64,000 bases of DNA from Spiroplasma culicicola AES-1 (GTDB lineage: Bacteria > Bacillota_I > Bacilli_A > Mycoplasmatales > Mycoplasmataceae). The position numbers were made by a program, and so were the translations under genes. Where the stretch lies: the NCBI RefSeq assembly GCF_000565175.1, contig NZ_CP006681.1, positions 1,054,001 to 1,118,000 on the forward strand, written 5' to 3'. Below are positions 42,274 to 53,830 of this stretch, piece by piece. Numbering within the stretch: position 1 is the first letter of the stretch; every line of letters starts with the position of its first letter. The notes beneath the pieces are model-generated. The model made no database searches and was not told the origin of the DNA. It saw only the letters and a list, made by a program, of their open reading frames with translations.

Positions 42274-44511
42274 TTAAATCTCTTGTTCAATTTCAATCGT
42301 AGTTAGAATATTAACATTAACATCAAGTATTTTACTGTTGCTTTTTTGAAATAAATCATTATTTATACTTTTCCCAATAAAATTTAGTACTAAACCAAAC
42401 TTTACTGGCCTATTTATTAACTCATCTATATCAAAAAGATTTGTTCTTTTAATTTGAATTGCATATACCCAATTATCATCTTGTAATTGGTTCGTTTCAT
42501 TTAAAAAATTATAACTTTTTCTTTTTGATGTGAAAAATTTCCCTTCTTGCAAATTATTTTCTTCAGTTTTATATTTTATAATAGAATTTAAAGAAACTTT
42601 CCCTTTTTCATCTTCACAGGATTTAACAAAGGAAGCTGGTGTATTTAATTTTTTTCCTGGAAAATTAAGTTCACTTTCTTGATAAAGTTCTTTTCATTTT
42701 AATGGGAATTTAACTATCTTAAAATCTAAATCAGAAGTTGAATAATTTTGACCAAGCATAGGATTTGGAGTAACTTCATAACATATAGCCATAGTAATTT
42801 TTTCTATATTTGGAAAGTTTATCTTTACATATACCGGTTTATTCTCAAAAATTTGATTTGTAGATTTTAATTCAATTTGATTAAACATTTTATTAGGATG
42901 TATATAGCCAAAATGTGATGATCTTTTAGTAGCTGTTTCTCGTAAAGCTATTGAAATTATTTTAGCTTTTGCCTCTAAAATTGAATAATTATTTTTAATT
43001 AAAAATGCCAATAATCTAGTTATTCTTGGTGTAGAAAACGATGTGCCTTTTAAATTATGACCTAATTCTTCAAGATTTTTAATTCCAGTTAATAAACTTG
43101 AAAAATCATAATTTTGTGGGCCTCCAAAATGAGAAACTTCAGGTTTAATATAATTTCCAATTCTCCCAATTGAAGAATAATCTGAATAGTTATATTGTAT
43201 ATCTGTACTCTTTGTTTTCATAACTGGACTTACAGAACCAACTGTTAATGAATTATATGAATCACCTGGAGAATTAAGTGATTCATTACCAAATAAATAT
43301 CTGTCATTTCCTGCTGCAACCACAAAAATGCAGTTATATTTACTTGATAAATAATCCAAAAAAATTCCTAATTTTGAAATATTTAATGTTCATGGATTTT
43401 TTAATATACCTAAAGAAAGATTTCAAACTTTTATATTGTTATAATTACTAACAGCTTTTTCCAAACCTGAAATAAGATCATTATAAGAACAAGATACTTC
43501 TCCAGTAAATTTGTTTAAAGCTAACAATTCAAAATGTCTAATTTTAAAATTACCTAAACCGTCTTTAGCGTAAGGATTAAGCTCATCATTTGCTATAATG
43601 ATACTTGTTACAACATTGCCATGTTCAAAATAACTTTCATTCATTCCTTCATCAATTCTTTCACTTGATTCAATGTATTTTTTAAAATCTCCCGAAAGAT
43701 TTATACCGCTATCTATAACACCTATTATTGGTTCATCAAAGGGTTCTGGATTTCTTAATTCAATTTTTTGGTCTATATTTAATAATTCCTCTTCTTTATC
43801 AATTATTAATGTTGCTTTGCTATAAAGAGATGTGTTTCTAATTATCCAAGGTAATTCAATTATTAATTTCCTATATTGTTCACCATTTAAAATTATTGAA
43901 TTAAGTATTTTATTAAATTTAATTGATTGTAATTCATTTGTTGAAAAAATAGTTCTAATTTTATTTTCAACAAGGCTATCAGTTAAAGAAGTTGTTTCAA
44001 CTAATAATAATTCATTTTTATCTACATATTCAATTTTATTTTGATTAATTATGGGAGAAACAAATCGATCCAAAAAACTAAAATTATTTACTATTCTTTT
44101 TTCATTTGACGAAAGTAAATCTACAGATTTTTTATCTAAAATTTTTTTTACTATATTTAAAAAATCTGAATACTCTTTTTGTGTAATTTTATATGTAATA
44201 ATAACTTTTCTTATTTTATTTATATCATATGTATAAAAAATATCTATTTGATCTAGATCTTTAATTGATTTCATTTTATTTCTGAATTTAAATCTATTAG
44301 TTTTAGCAACAGCTACTCCTACATATTCTATTGAAAAAATTAAAGAATCCTCTATTTTATGAAACCCCTCATATTTAAGAAAATCTAACATTTTGTTTCG
44401 TGCATTCTTTCATTTACTTTCAATTTTATCTATATTTTCAAGTCCCCTTTTATTACCAAATTTTTCATAGACATCATTTTTTAAAGAAAATACATATGTT
44501 TCATTATTCAT
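42274..44511 (-). CDS. Subtilisin-like serine protease, IetS-like
   Basis: S8-family peptidase, 745 aa, no signal peptide, so probably cytoplasmic. Catalytic residues are in family contexts: GVIDSGI (D267), EHGNVV (H297), oxyanion VVAAGND (N402), GTSFSTP (S491). The N-terminal 250 residues are not a typical inhibitor propeptide. The gene begins 2 bp after an AAA ATPase gene; this pair, order and size match ietAS, described as an Agrobacterium Ti-plasmid stability (toxin-antitoxin-like) module and listed among AAA-protease anti-phage systems. Trp codons are mixed TGG and TGA, unlike the core genes, which hints at transfer. Confidence 0.82.
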
Positions 44512-44513
44512 CA

Positions 44514-45458
44514 CTATTTAAACCCCTCTAAAATTTTTTTTAGTTTTCTTTCATTTCTAACAGATTCATTGTCTAAATCAAACTGAAATCTATCAAGGAA
44601 ATATTCAACAAATATAAACCATTCCTCTTCTTCATTTCCATTAAGTTTTTCTATTAGTAAATGATCTTTGAAATTTTTAATTTCTCCAAAATTAAAATTA
44701 TTATTCAATAAATGTCTTTTTAATCATTCTTGTCTTTTTTTAGTTATAAAGATTTTTTCATGCTCAAGAACTTTAAATAAATCATCAAAATTTATTTCTT
44801 CAATATGCAATTGGACATTAAATCTCCTTTTAATAGCATCATCAATAATCTCGACTAAATTGGTTGCAGCAAAAAAAATAACATTTGGCTGTAAAATATC
44901 TAAAAATTTTATAAAAGTAGCAACTATTCTTGAGTGTTCTCCTAAATCTGATGTAATCCTATTAGACACAATCGAATCAATTTCATCTAAGAAAACAATT
45001 TTTTTATTTTCACTTTCATTTAATTTATTAGCTAAATTTATAATATTTATTTGTGTTTGTCCCATTTTAGAGGATACTAAACTTGTAAAATTTATATCCT
45101 CAAATGTGATATTAGGATTTTCATCAACAACTTTCTTAACTAATGAGGTTTTACCTGTACCTGTTTTTCCATAAAATAATGCTTTTATACCTCCAAGTTT
45201 TAAAAGTGCATCATCATTTTGAATAATTCTATTAAGTCTGTTAATTTCATTAGTGTAAAATAATGAAACCCAATCAGTCTTAGAAATATCCATTTTTATT
45301 CCCAAATTTCTTGTAGCATATTCTTCCTGTATAATTTCAAGTTCTTCTTCAGAAAAATTCATTGAACATAGTAAACTATAAAAATTATTAAAATCTTTTA
45401 TGCTTAATGTATTTGAAAAATCAATAATTTTTTTTATTTGTGCTTCTATTATTTTCAT
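44514..45458 (-). CDS. AAA ATPase, IetA-like
   Basis: 314 aa. Walker A YGKTGTGKT (about 96-104), Walker B IVFLDEID (154-161), sensor 1 AATN (197-200) and arginine-finger region KRRF (210-213). The N-terminal helical domain (1-60) precedes the AAA module, as in IetA. Expected to control the protease encoded next. It has a weak RBS (GAGG). Two of three Trp codons are TGG. Upstream lie tandem and inverted 20-bp repeats that may be its operator. Confidence 0.82.
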
Positions 45459-45524
45459 ATTTACCTCATTACATTATTACTGATATTATTATCATTTACA
45501 AAATTTTTTTTACACTTAATGTCT

Positions 45525-45584
45525 AAATAATAACACTTAATTTTAAATAATAACACTTAATTTTAAAATTAAGTGTTATTATTT
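45525..45584. repeat. Tandem 20-bp repeat plus inverted copy ahead of ietA-like gene
   Basis: AAATAATAACACTTAATTTT occurs at 45525-45544 and 45545-45564 as exact direct repeats, and its exact reverse complement follows at 45565-45584, giving a 40-bp perfect palindrome (45545-45584). A shorter partial copy (ACACTTAATG) sits at 45512-45521. It lies between divergently transcribed genes, so it is not a terminator of either; it is a candidate operator. Confidence 0.85.
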
Positions 45585-45636
45585 TAAACCAACATTAACC
45601 CTTATTTATAGTCTTTTAAAGATATTTAAAATATGG

Positions 45637-45655
45637 TATTATCATTTTTAGGAGG
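45637..45655 (+). promoter_or_regulatory. Promoter -10 and RBS of the peroxiredoxin gene
   Basis: TATTAT at 45637-45642 with a weak TTTTAA about 17 bp upstream; AGGAGG at 45650-45655 just before the ATG, implying a very short leader. Confidence 0.45.
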
Positions 45656-45660
45656 CATAT

Positions 45661-46122
45661 ATGAAACTTGAAGACAAAAAATATTTATTAGATACTGGTG
45701 AAAAAATTAATCTTTCTTCAATTATGGGTTCAAGAGGACTTGTAATGTTCTTTTATCCAAAAGCCCATACTCCAGGGTGTACTTTAGAAGTTAAAGAATT
45801 TGCAAAAAGAAAAGAAGAATTTGATTCTTTACATTACAACATTGTTGGAATAAGTGCAGATTCACCAGAAGAACAAAATAAATTTGCTTGTGACTTTGTT
45901 ATTGATTATCCATTAATAGCAGACGTTGAAAAAGATCTTATAAATCAATTTAATTTATGAGGACCTATCAAAACATGAGGTGGAGAAGAAACTATTGGGA
46001 TTAAAAGAAGTACTTTTGTAGTTAATCCTAATATGGAAGTAATTTTAGAATTAGATGATGTAAATCCAACTGAACACATTGAAACAATTTTAGAAAAATT
46101 GAAGGAACGTTCAACTAACTAA
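45661..46122 (+). CDS. bcp: Thioredoxin-dependent peroxiredoxin (Bcp/PrxQ type)
   Basis: 153 aa. The peroxidatic Cys motif is HTPGCT (C40), after the FFYPKA strand. The ISADSPEEQNKFA and TFVVNPN strands are as in the AhpC/TSA fold. The usual PrxQ resolving Cys five residues on is replaced by Val, so it would be 1-Cys or use another resolving residue. Reduces hydroperoxides in the cytoplasm. UGA Trp codons in LWGPIKTWGG. Confidence 0.92.
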
Positions 46123-46165
46123 AAAACTGATTATCATTTATTTATATAAATGATGTGTAAATAAT

Positions 46166-46192
46166 AAAAACGCTTGTTTAACAAGCGTTTTT
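46166..46192. terminator. Bidirectional terminator between bcp and pepF
   Basis: Perfect 13-bp arms AAAAACGCTTGTT/AACAAGCGTTTTT. The stop codon of pepF lies in the hairpin centre. Confidence 0.9.
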
Positions 46193-47950
46193 CAATTCTA
46201 AAGTTAATCTTTTAATTTCTTTAATTAAAGGAGTATAAGTATTATTATCATTAAAATCAACTCCACAATCTTTTAAAATTTCAAGAGGTTCTTTATAACA
46301 TCCAGATTTTAAGAAATTAATAATATTATTGTTTCCTTTTTTAAAGTCATCATATAATTTGTAACTTGCCACTAAATCAATTGCATATTTATAAACATAA
46401 AATGGTGAATGAAAGAAATGAGAAATATAAGGTCAATGATAAACTTGGCGATCTTTATCATCAAAAATGTCATAACCATATTCATTTTCTTTATCTTTAA
46501 ATAATTTCATTAAATTTTCACTAGTAATTGGTTCATTATTTGCAACCATTTTATGAGCACTATATTCAAAATCTGCAAATTGAATTTGGCGATAAAAAGT
46601 TGAAACTAAATCAAAGATTCTTTGTTGTAGTAAATAGATTTTTTCATCTTTGTTTGTTGTATTTGAATATAAATAATCAAATAAGATGTGCTCATTAAAA
46701 GTTGAAGCTACTTCTGCAAGAATGATTGGATAATCATTCAAAGGATATTTTTGATTTTGATCTGAAAATAATGTATGAACAGAGTGTCCAATTTCATGAG
46801 CTAATGTATTTAAAGATGATAATTTATCATCTCAATTCATTAAAATTATGGGATCAACTCCAGTTCCTCCTGAAGAATAGGCTCCATCCACTTTAGTAGT
46901 ATCTTCATAATAATCAATCATGTTATCTTGCATTGCAATTTCTAAGTTTTGACTATATTCTTTTCCTAAAACTGACAATGATTCTTTAACAATTGCAATT
47001 CCTTCATCAACACTAAATTTTTTATTATATTCTTTTGCTAATTTTAATTCACGATCTGTTGTAAAGAATTTAGTTAAACCTAATTTGTCTTTTATTAAAA
47101 GATAATAGTCCTTTAATACATCAATTGATTGTTTTGCTACGCTCAATAATTTTTCATAAATTTGAGTTGTAACTTGATCATTAAATAATGACATTTCTAA
47201 AGCACTTGTATAATTGCGTACTTTAAAATCCTCAGTTTGTTTTAATAAAATGCTCTCATAGATTTTGGCATAACTATATTTTCGATCAACAACATTTTTG
47301 AAATAAATATCTCAAACTTGTTTTCTTAGTTCTTGCTCTTTAATAGCATCACTATCTTCAAGTATTGTTTTAAATAATGTAGTATCAACTAATTGTTCAA
47401 CATTATTTATCATTAATTTATGTTCTTGCTTATCTGCATATGATAAAGTATCATACAATTCTGCAGTTGCACCTCGACTTCTTTCAATTTTTGAAAGCAA
47501 CTCTTCTGCATCATTTTCAAGAATATGTTTTGATTTTTTAAATATTTTTTTAAACATAAATTTATATGATTCAAATTCACTATCAGTTAAATATTGCTCA
47601 ATTTGTTCTTGGTTAATCTTGATAATTTCTGGAGTTACAAAACTTAAATCAATAGCAACTTGACTCATTGCATTAGAAAATAATGCATCTAATTCTTGAA
47701 ATTCACTATTTGTTTGATCAATGTCATACATATGAATATATTGATTTAATTTTGCAACAATAAAATCAATTTCTTTATCTAAAGTTAGATAGATTAAAAA
47801 TTCTTTTTTATTATTAAGTTTATTTTTTAATTTACTAATTTGTTGAGCTTTATCTATAACTAAATTTAAGTCATCCTTTCACTGTTGACTGTTTTTATAT
47901 AGTTTTGAAAAATCTCATTTATATTTATTATCTGCTTGATGTCTTTTCAT
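46178..47950 (-). CDS. pepF: Oligoendopeptidase F
   Basis: M3-family zinc metallopeptidase, 590 aa, cytoplasmic, cuts small peptides. The HEIGH motif (385-389) and downstream EVASTFNEH (third zinc ligand region) are intact. Full length for PepF. Start MKRHQADNKYKWDFSKLYKN. No Shine-Dalgarno is visible and TATAAT ends 6 bp before the ATG, so the mRNA is probably leaderless. Confidence 0.93.
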
Positions 47951-47956
47951 ACACTT

Positions 47957-47962
47957 ATTATA
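47957..47962 (-). promoter_or_regulatory. -10 box of pepF, leaderless arrangement
   Basis: TATAAT followed by AAGTGT and the ATG: transcription starting the usual 6-7 nt downstream would begin at or next to the A of the start codon. Confidence 0.55.
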
Positions 47963-48033
47963 TAAAATTCATTTGGATTTTATTTTTTATTTAGTTATTA
48001 CTCTAGTCTTTCAATTCCAGTCAAGTTGATAAA

Positions 48034-48065
48034 AAAAGTAACCAAATTATTTTGGTTACTTTTTT
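48034..48065 (-). terminator. Terminator of pepA
   Basis: Stem AAAAGTAACCAAA/TTTGGTTACTTTT with a short loop and T run on the minus strand, just downstream of the pepA stop. Confidence 0.85.
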
Positions 48066-48076
48066 ATTTATAACAA

Positions 48077-49411
48077 TTATTTTAATAATTCAAACATTGT
48101 TCTTGTCATTGGTGCTCTACCACGTCTGTTAATATCTGCTGTTGCTGCGATATCTAAGTGGATGTATTCTTTTTCTTCTGCAAATGAATCTAAGAATGCA
48201 GCTGCAGTTGATGAACCAGCTTCTCTACCTGGTTCTGAGTTTGTAAGGTCTGCTACTTTTGAACATTGCATTGCTTTTAAATGTTCTTTAATTAAAGGTT
48301 GTCTTCAAACTGGTTCTTGAGCTGATTTTGCAGCTTGTTCAAATTCTGAATAGAAACCATCATGTTTTGAAAATGTTCCAGTGAATCATCTTCCTAAAGC
48401 AATTGCAATTGCCCCAGTTAATGTTGCCACAGTAATAACTCTTTCTGCTTTTTGATTTCTAATAGCATAAGTAATTCCATCAGCTAATACTAATCTTCCT
48501 TCTGCGTCAGTGTTTGTAATTTCTACAGTTTGTCCGTTCATTGAAGTAACAACAGATTCAGTTAATGTTGCTTTTCCCCCAATTCTGTTATCTGTCAATA
48601 ATCCAACTGAAATAACATTACATTTTGCTTTTCTTTTTGCTAAAGCCATAACTGTTGAAGAAACAATTGCAGATCCAGACATATCAAATTTCATATTTTC
48701 TAAGAAGTTTGAAGGTTTTAAGTTATATCCCCCAGAGTCAAATGTAATTCCTTTACCTACAAGTGCAGTTCTTTTTTGACTTGGATCTCCAACATATTCT
48801 AAAACTACAAGTCTTGGTTCGATATGACTTCCAGCGTTTACTCCTAAAAATAATCCCATTTTCATATCTTCGATTTGTTTTTTATCATAGATTGTTACTT
48901 TGATTCCATCAATTTCTTTTGCTTTTTGTTCAATTCTGTTTGCAATTTCAACTGATGTACCAATATTTGGTGGTAAGTCTTGTAAATCTCTCGCAAAGTT
49001 TACAAATTCAATTTTAACTTCTGATTCTTCAAAGATTGAAGTATATTTTGCATCAAAAATTAAGTCGTATGATTTTTGTTTAACAGTTTCTTTTTTTAGT
49101 TCAACCACTTGGTGTGCTCAAAACATAAATGCTTCTGTTAATACTTGGAATGTTTCTTCTTTGTTTTCAAAGATTTCTACAAATGAATTTAAATCAACAT
49201 TTAAATCGTATTTATTTGAACTAACAAAGTTTTCAACAACTTTTTTTAATCCTTCTAAATCAGTTTTTGGGTCTAAACAAATGTAAATTGTTTTATCTTC
49301 AGATACTAAAGTAGCTACCCCAGCTTCTTTAATAACAACACTGTTCACATTACTATCTTTAGTAATAGCTTTTAGTGTCAATTCGTATGAATTTTTATTA
49401 CTTGTTATCAT
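48077..49411 (-). CDS. pepA: Leucyl aminopeptidase (M17)
   Basis: 444 aa. Metal and catalytic motifs: VGKGITFDSGGYN (K220, D225) and NTDAEGRL (300-307). Start MITSNKNSYELTLKA chosen behind GGGAG; the frame is open a little further upstream but without RBS or family fit. Releases N-terminal amino acids from peptides, complementing PepF. Confidence 0.93.
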
Positions 49412-49459
49412 GTTTTTCCATCTCCCTTGATATATAAATAATAATACCACTTTAAAATA

Positions 49460-50053
49460 TTAATCAATTAAAAACTTATTTTTACAAATCTTATTGCGAC
49501 AAATTCCATAAATATAAAGTCTAAATTTTGCTGCATTTTTATCATAAGTTAAATAAGTTCTAGCAACTCCATGACCAAAGTCACAGCGCATTTTCCTATT
49601 GGCATATTTTTTATTAATGTTAGTGTATCAAGATTTAAAATGATAAATATAATACGTTTCTTTTTTTAGTCTTGCATTTTGATCTGGTTCAATTTTTAAA
49701 ACTGTAAAACGAAGGTTTTCAATTTTACTTTCTTTTTTGCGGATCTTTGCAGACTCTTTATTTTTAATATTAAAGTTGTAAATATGTTTTTTTCATCGCT
49801 TTAAAATATCAATTGATTCACCCACATATGTAAATTTTAATTCTCCCTTTTTATTTAATGAAAATATCAGATAAACTCCCTGAATTTCATTGCCTAATTC
49901 TTTAATTGTTTCAACATCATAAATAGTATGAGTTTTGATAACTTCTAAAATTACTTTATTGCAATATTCAAGACTAGCTTGTTTATATTTTTCATCACGA
50001 CTAACTTTAGCCTTATAGATGTATTTATATTTTCTTTTAAATTCTAGACTCAT
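49460..50053 (-). CDS. GIY-YIG domain protein
   Basis: 197 aa. The GIY-YIG nuclease motif is visible as GVYLI (about 58-62) and TYVGES (about 75-80) with a downstream RWKKH region carrying the conserved Arg. An N-terminal helical part precedes it and a basic Cys-containing tail (CRNKICKNKF) follows. Role unknown: could be a standalone nuclease. Good RBS AAGGAG. Confidence 0.7.
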
Positions 50054-50089
50054 CTTATAAAGCTCCTTGCCTAAATTTTATAATAAAAA

Positions 50090-50112
50090 ATGACAATTAT
50101 GATAATTGTCAT
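50090..50112 (-). terminator. Terminator of the modular lipoprotein pair
   Basis: Arms ATGACAATTAT/ATAATTGTCAT followed by T6 on the minus strand. The stop codon of the upstream lipoprotein gene is inside the hairpin. Confidence 0.8.
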
Positions 50113-51491
50113 GTAATTATTCCCCCACTTAATATTTTAGAATTTGAATTTGATAAAATAATAAATGTATCATTTAAGTCTGCAATATAATCTTCATTAA
50201 ATTCATGGTCTCTAACTTCGATTATAATATCTTCAATACTCAAAAATGATGCCTTTGCATACAATTGATTATTTATAATTTCTATTATTCTATTATAGTC
50301 ATCACCAATTTTTAATTCTTCTAAAGAAAATCAACCTGAATCTAATTCAATAGCTTTTGGTTTAATCACAGAAACAGTTTTCAAATATTTAAAATCATCA
50401 TTAAATCTAATATAAATATTTGAATTAAATCCTAAATATTCTTGATTATCATGTTCTGGAGAAATATTTAAACCATAAACATCAAGATCAAAATCAGATT
50501 TTTCTACTAAATATTTATCTCCAATTAACCCAATTTGTTTAAAATAAATATTAATTTTCTCTATAAAGATTAATTTTGCTTCTTCAACACTTAAACCAGC
50601 TTGAATACTTAAAAAATCTTTAATAACATTATCAAATATTTTTGATTCTATTATATTTATATTTTTTCCAAAATAACGCTCACTTTCAAATAATGCTTCA
50701 ATTGTAAATATGTCATCATCAAGTGCAAGATATTCAAGATTAAATTCAATGTCTAAATCTTCTCTTTGAATTTTAATATCTAAATGTTGTTCTCAATCAT
50801 TGCCAAATATTTGTTCTAACTTTTTAGATATCTCATTATATGAATCAACCATTTCTAATGAAACTTTCATTTTTGAAATATCAATTCTACTTTCAAAGAC
50901 AATTATTGTTTTTGAATTAGTAATATACTTTGAATTATTGATTGCAGTGATTCTTATTGATTGGCCTTCTATAAGAGCAAAATCTTCTAGTTGCTCAATA
51001 TTTTGATCATCAACATAAATTCCATAGTCATTTAAATACTCAATATTATTATTAATATTTACCATTTCAGTTTGAACAATAGTTTTTATATTTTCTTTTG
51101 TTTGATTTATTTTAAAACTCAAATTCAAACTCTCTATTGAATATCTTGATTCATTAATTACAACTCTTTTATCATTATATGGTGTTTTTGTTTTATCTAA
51201 TATTTGAATAATTAAAACATCTCTATATCAAATGATTGTGTTATCATTTAATTCTTGAGTTAAACCCTCTTTTTCAATTAATAATTTATAATCACTATAT
51301 TCTATATTTAAACCCTGACTTTGAATTTCTCTTCAAACTTTTGCTTTAATGATTTTTCCACTATCACCAGGTCTTATATCATTAAAATTAGGTAAATTAT
51401 AATAATATGATGTTCCACATGAAACTGCAAAACTCATTACTGGACTACAAATTATATTTATAGAAGTTAAAATAACTAATAGTTTCTTCAT
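50097..51491 (-). CDS. Modular lipoprotein B, unknown function
   Basis: 464 aa. Signal MKKLLVILTSINIICSPVMS with lipobox AVSC (C25). The mature part looks like four to five repeats of roughly 75-95 residues, each with a helix followed by short strands and a loop rich in Asp/Asn/Ile (examples near LNDYGIYVDDQNIEQL and KSDFDLDVYG). The same module pattern appears in the neighbour encoded just upstream. No known family recognised. Confidence 0.7.
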
Positions 51492-51492
51492 A

Positions 51493-52434
51493 TTATTTTA
51501 CCTCCACAAATATAGAACTAGTTAAATCTATAATTTTTGAATCATAAACACTTCTTATAGAAATAAAATCTTTTTCTTGAGCAATATAGCTGTCATATTC
51601 AGAAACTTCTATTTCTTTTGAATCTCTCACAATTGCTTCAAATTTTCAATCATATAAATATTTAATTCTAGTTTCAATATTATAGTTTATTAATAAATAA
51701 TTAATTAAAACACTTTTAACATTCTCTTTAATTTCTTCCATATTATCTCCAACATTTATAGTTATATTAATTTTTGAAGAAGGAATTAAAATCTTTTCAA
51801 AATTAAAAATAAAACTTATTTCACCTTTTATGTTTTCTGAATTTGGAACTGAAACTATGCTTATTATGTCTTTATCAACCAGTTCTTCTTCATAGTTACT
51901 ATTATTTATTGAGTTTTCATTAACATTTATTACAATATCATCAGCTGAAAATGAATCTATGTTAGTTGATAAATAATCTATTGCTAAAGTTTGAATTTCT
52001 TCATATCTTGTAGCTGGAGAAATTTTCACAAAAATATCTTCTCCATCAAATTCTGAAATATCAATTCTTTCATCTTTTTTAGGATTAACTTTTACTTCTT
52101 TAATACCTGTAAATAATTTTGTTTCATATGAAGGCATTATAATTACAATGTCATCTTTTTTGGAAGTGTATTCTGAAGTTAATTCAAATAATTGATCGTC
52201 TTGTTCAATTACTATTAAAAAATCAGTAATACTTGCATCTAAAGAAAATTTTTTTGCTTCAAATAAAATTTTAGTTTCAATAGCATCTTGATTTTGGTCT
52301 TCAAAAATTTCAAGTTCTAGCTTTTTTAAATTATATTTTTCTATAATTTCATCAGGTTTTGTACCACAAGAAATAACACTAGCAGTATTGACTGTTAAAA
52401 ATATAGACCCCAAATAATACATTATTTTTTTCAT
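51493..52434 (-). CDS. Modular lipoprotein A, unknown function
   Basis: 313 aa. Signal MKKIMYYLGSIFLTVNTASV with lipobox VISC (C23). About three tandem modules of 80-95 residues can be drawn, each with an E/K-rich helix and an end such as KDIISIVSV, KDFISIRSV or KDDIVIIM. One base separates it from lipoprotein B, so they form an operon. A TATAAT lies at 52453-52458, close to the start. Confidence 0.7.
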
Positions 52435-52452
52435 TACATCATCCTTTTTATA

Positions 52453-52458
52453 ATTATA
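52453..52458 (-). promoter_or_regulatory. -10 box of the lipoprotein A/B operon
   Basis: TATAAT on the minus strand about 20 bp before the start; no good -35. It lies between the tuf terminator and the gene. Confidence 0.5.
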
Positions 52459-52473
52459 TAATATGAAATAATA

Positions 52474-52503
52474 AAAAAATTCTCCTAATCAGAGAATTTT
52501 TTT
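52474..52503 (-). terminator. Terminator of tuf
   Basis: Stem AAATTCTC/GAGAATTT (52477-52484 and 52492-52499) with flanking A and T runs, 20 bp after the tuf stop. Confidence 0.85.
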
Positions 52504-52521
52504 ATTATATTTTGTTTTTTA

Positions 52522-53709
52522 TTATTCAACGATTGAAACAACAGTTCCAGCACCAATAGTTCTTCCACCTTCACGGATTGAGAATTTAGTACCTTGTTCA
52601 ACAGCGATTGGTTTAATTAATTCAACAACTAATTCAACGTTGTCTCCAGGCATAACCATGTCTGTTCCTGCTGGTAAAACAACTTCACCAGTAACATCTG
52701 TAGTTCTAAAGTAGAATTGAGGACGGTATTTGTTAAAGAATGGTTTGTGACGTCCACCTTCTTCTTGAGTTAAAGCATAAACTGATGCGTTTAATTTTGT
52801 ATGTGGTTTAATTGTTCCAGGTTTTGCAAGAACTTGACCTCTTTCGATGTCTTCTCTGTTAACCCCTCTTAATAAAGCACCAACGTTATCTCCAGCTTCA
52901 GCAAAGTCTAGTAATTTTCTAAACATTTCTAATCCTGTAACAACAACTTTTTTGCTATCTTCAACTAATCCTACGATTTCAACTTCTTCGTTTACTTTAA
53001 TAACTCCTCTTTCAACTCTACCTGTTGCAACTGTACCACGTCCTGTAATTGTGAATACGTCTTCAATAGGCATTAAGAAAGTTTTGTCTGTATCTCTAGT
53101 TGGAGTTGGAATGTATTCATCAACTGCGTTCATCAATTCTTCCACTCTTTCAACTCATTTAGCTTCTCCGTTTAATGCACCAAGAGCAGATCCTCTAATA
53201 ACAGGTGCTCCATCTCCATCAAAGTCATAAGCTGATAATAAGTCTCTAACTTCCATTTCAACTAAATCAATTAATTCTTCGTCGTCAACCATATCACATT
53301 TGTTTAAGAATACAACGATAGCTGGAACTCCAACTTGTCTTGATAACAAGATGTGTTCTCTAGTTTGAGGCATTGGTCCATCAGTTGCAGCAACTACTAG
53401 AATACCTCCATCCATTTGTGCAGCCCCTGTAATCATGTTTTTAACATAATCGGCGTGACCTGGACAGTCTACGTGAGCGTAGTGTCTTTTATCTGTTTTA
53501 TATTCAACGTGTGATGTATTAATTGTAATACCACGTTCTCTTTCTTCAGGAGCGTTATCGATATTTGCGTAATCTTTAAATTCTGCTCCACCTTTTTCTG
53601 CCAATACTTTAGTAATAGCAGCTGTTAATGTAGTTTTACCGTGGTCAACGTGTCCAATTGTTCCAATGTTAACGTGAGGTAAACTACGGTCAAATGATTC
53701 TTTTGCCAT
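52522..53709 (-). CDS. tuf: Elongation factor Tu
   Basis: EF-Tu, 395 aa, full length; delivers aminoacyl-tRNA to the ribosome. GTPase motifs [30 protein letters not shown] and GSAL are intact, with domains 2 and 3 complete (ends [10 protein letters not shown]). One UGA Trp. It has its own promoter (TTGTAT-17-TAAAAT) and is separate from fusA by 121 bp. Confidence 0.98.
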
Positions 53710-53725
53710 GTTTTTTCATTCCTTT

Positions 53726-53748
53726 CATTTTGTGTTTACGACAAAATG
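53726..53748 (-). promoter_or_regulatory. Hairpin in the tuf leader
   Basis: Arms CATTTTGT/ACAAAATG with a 7-nt loop, placed between the tuf promoter and its AAAGGAATG start region. Could stabilise the mRNA. Confidence 0.5.
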
Positions 53749-53756
53749 TCCTTATA

Positions 53757-53785
53757 ATTTTAAATACATTTCATCTAAAATACAA
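53757..53785 (-). promoter_or_regulatory. tuf promoter
   Basis: TTGTAT (53780-53785), 17-bp spacer, TAAAAT (53757-53762), on the minus strand between fusA and tuf. Confidence 0.6.
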
Positions 53786-53830
53786 TAGTTTTATACTAAT
53801 GATAAATAAATAATACCCTATAAATAAAGA

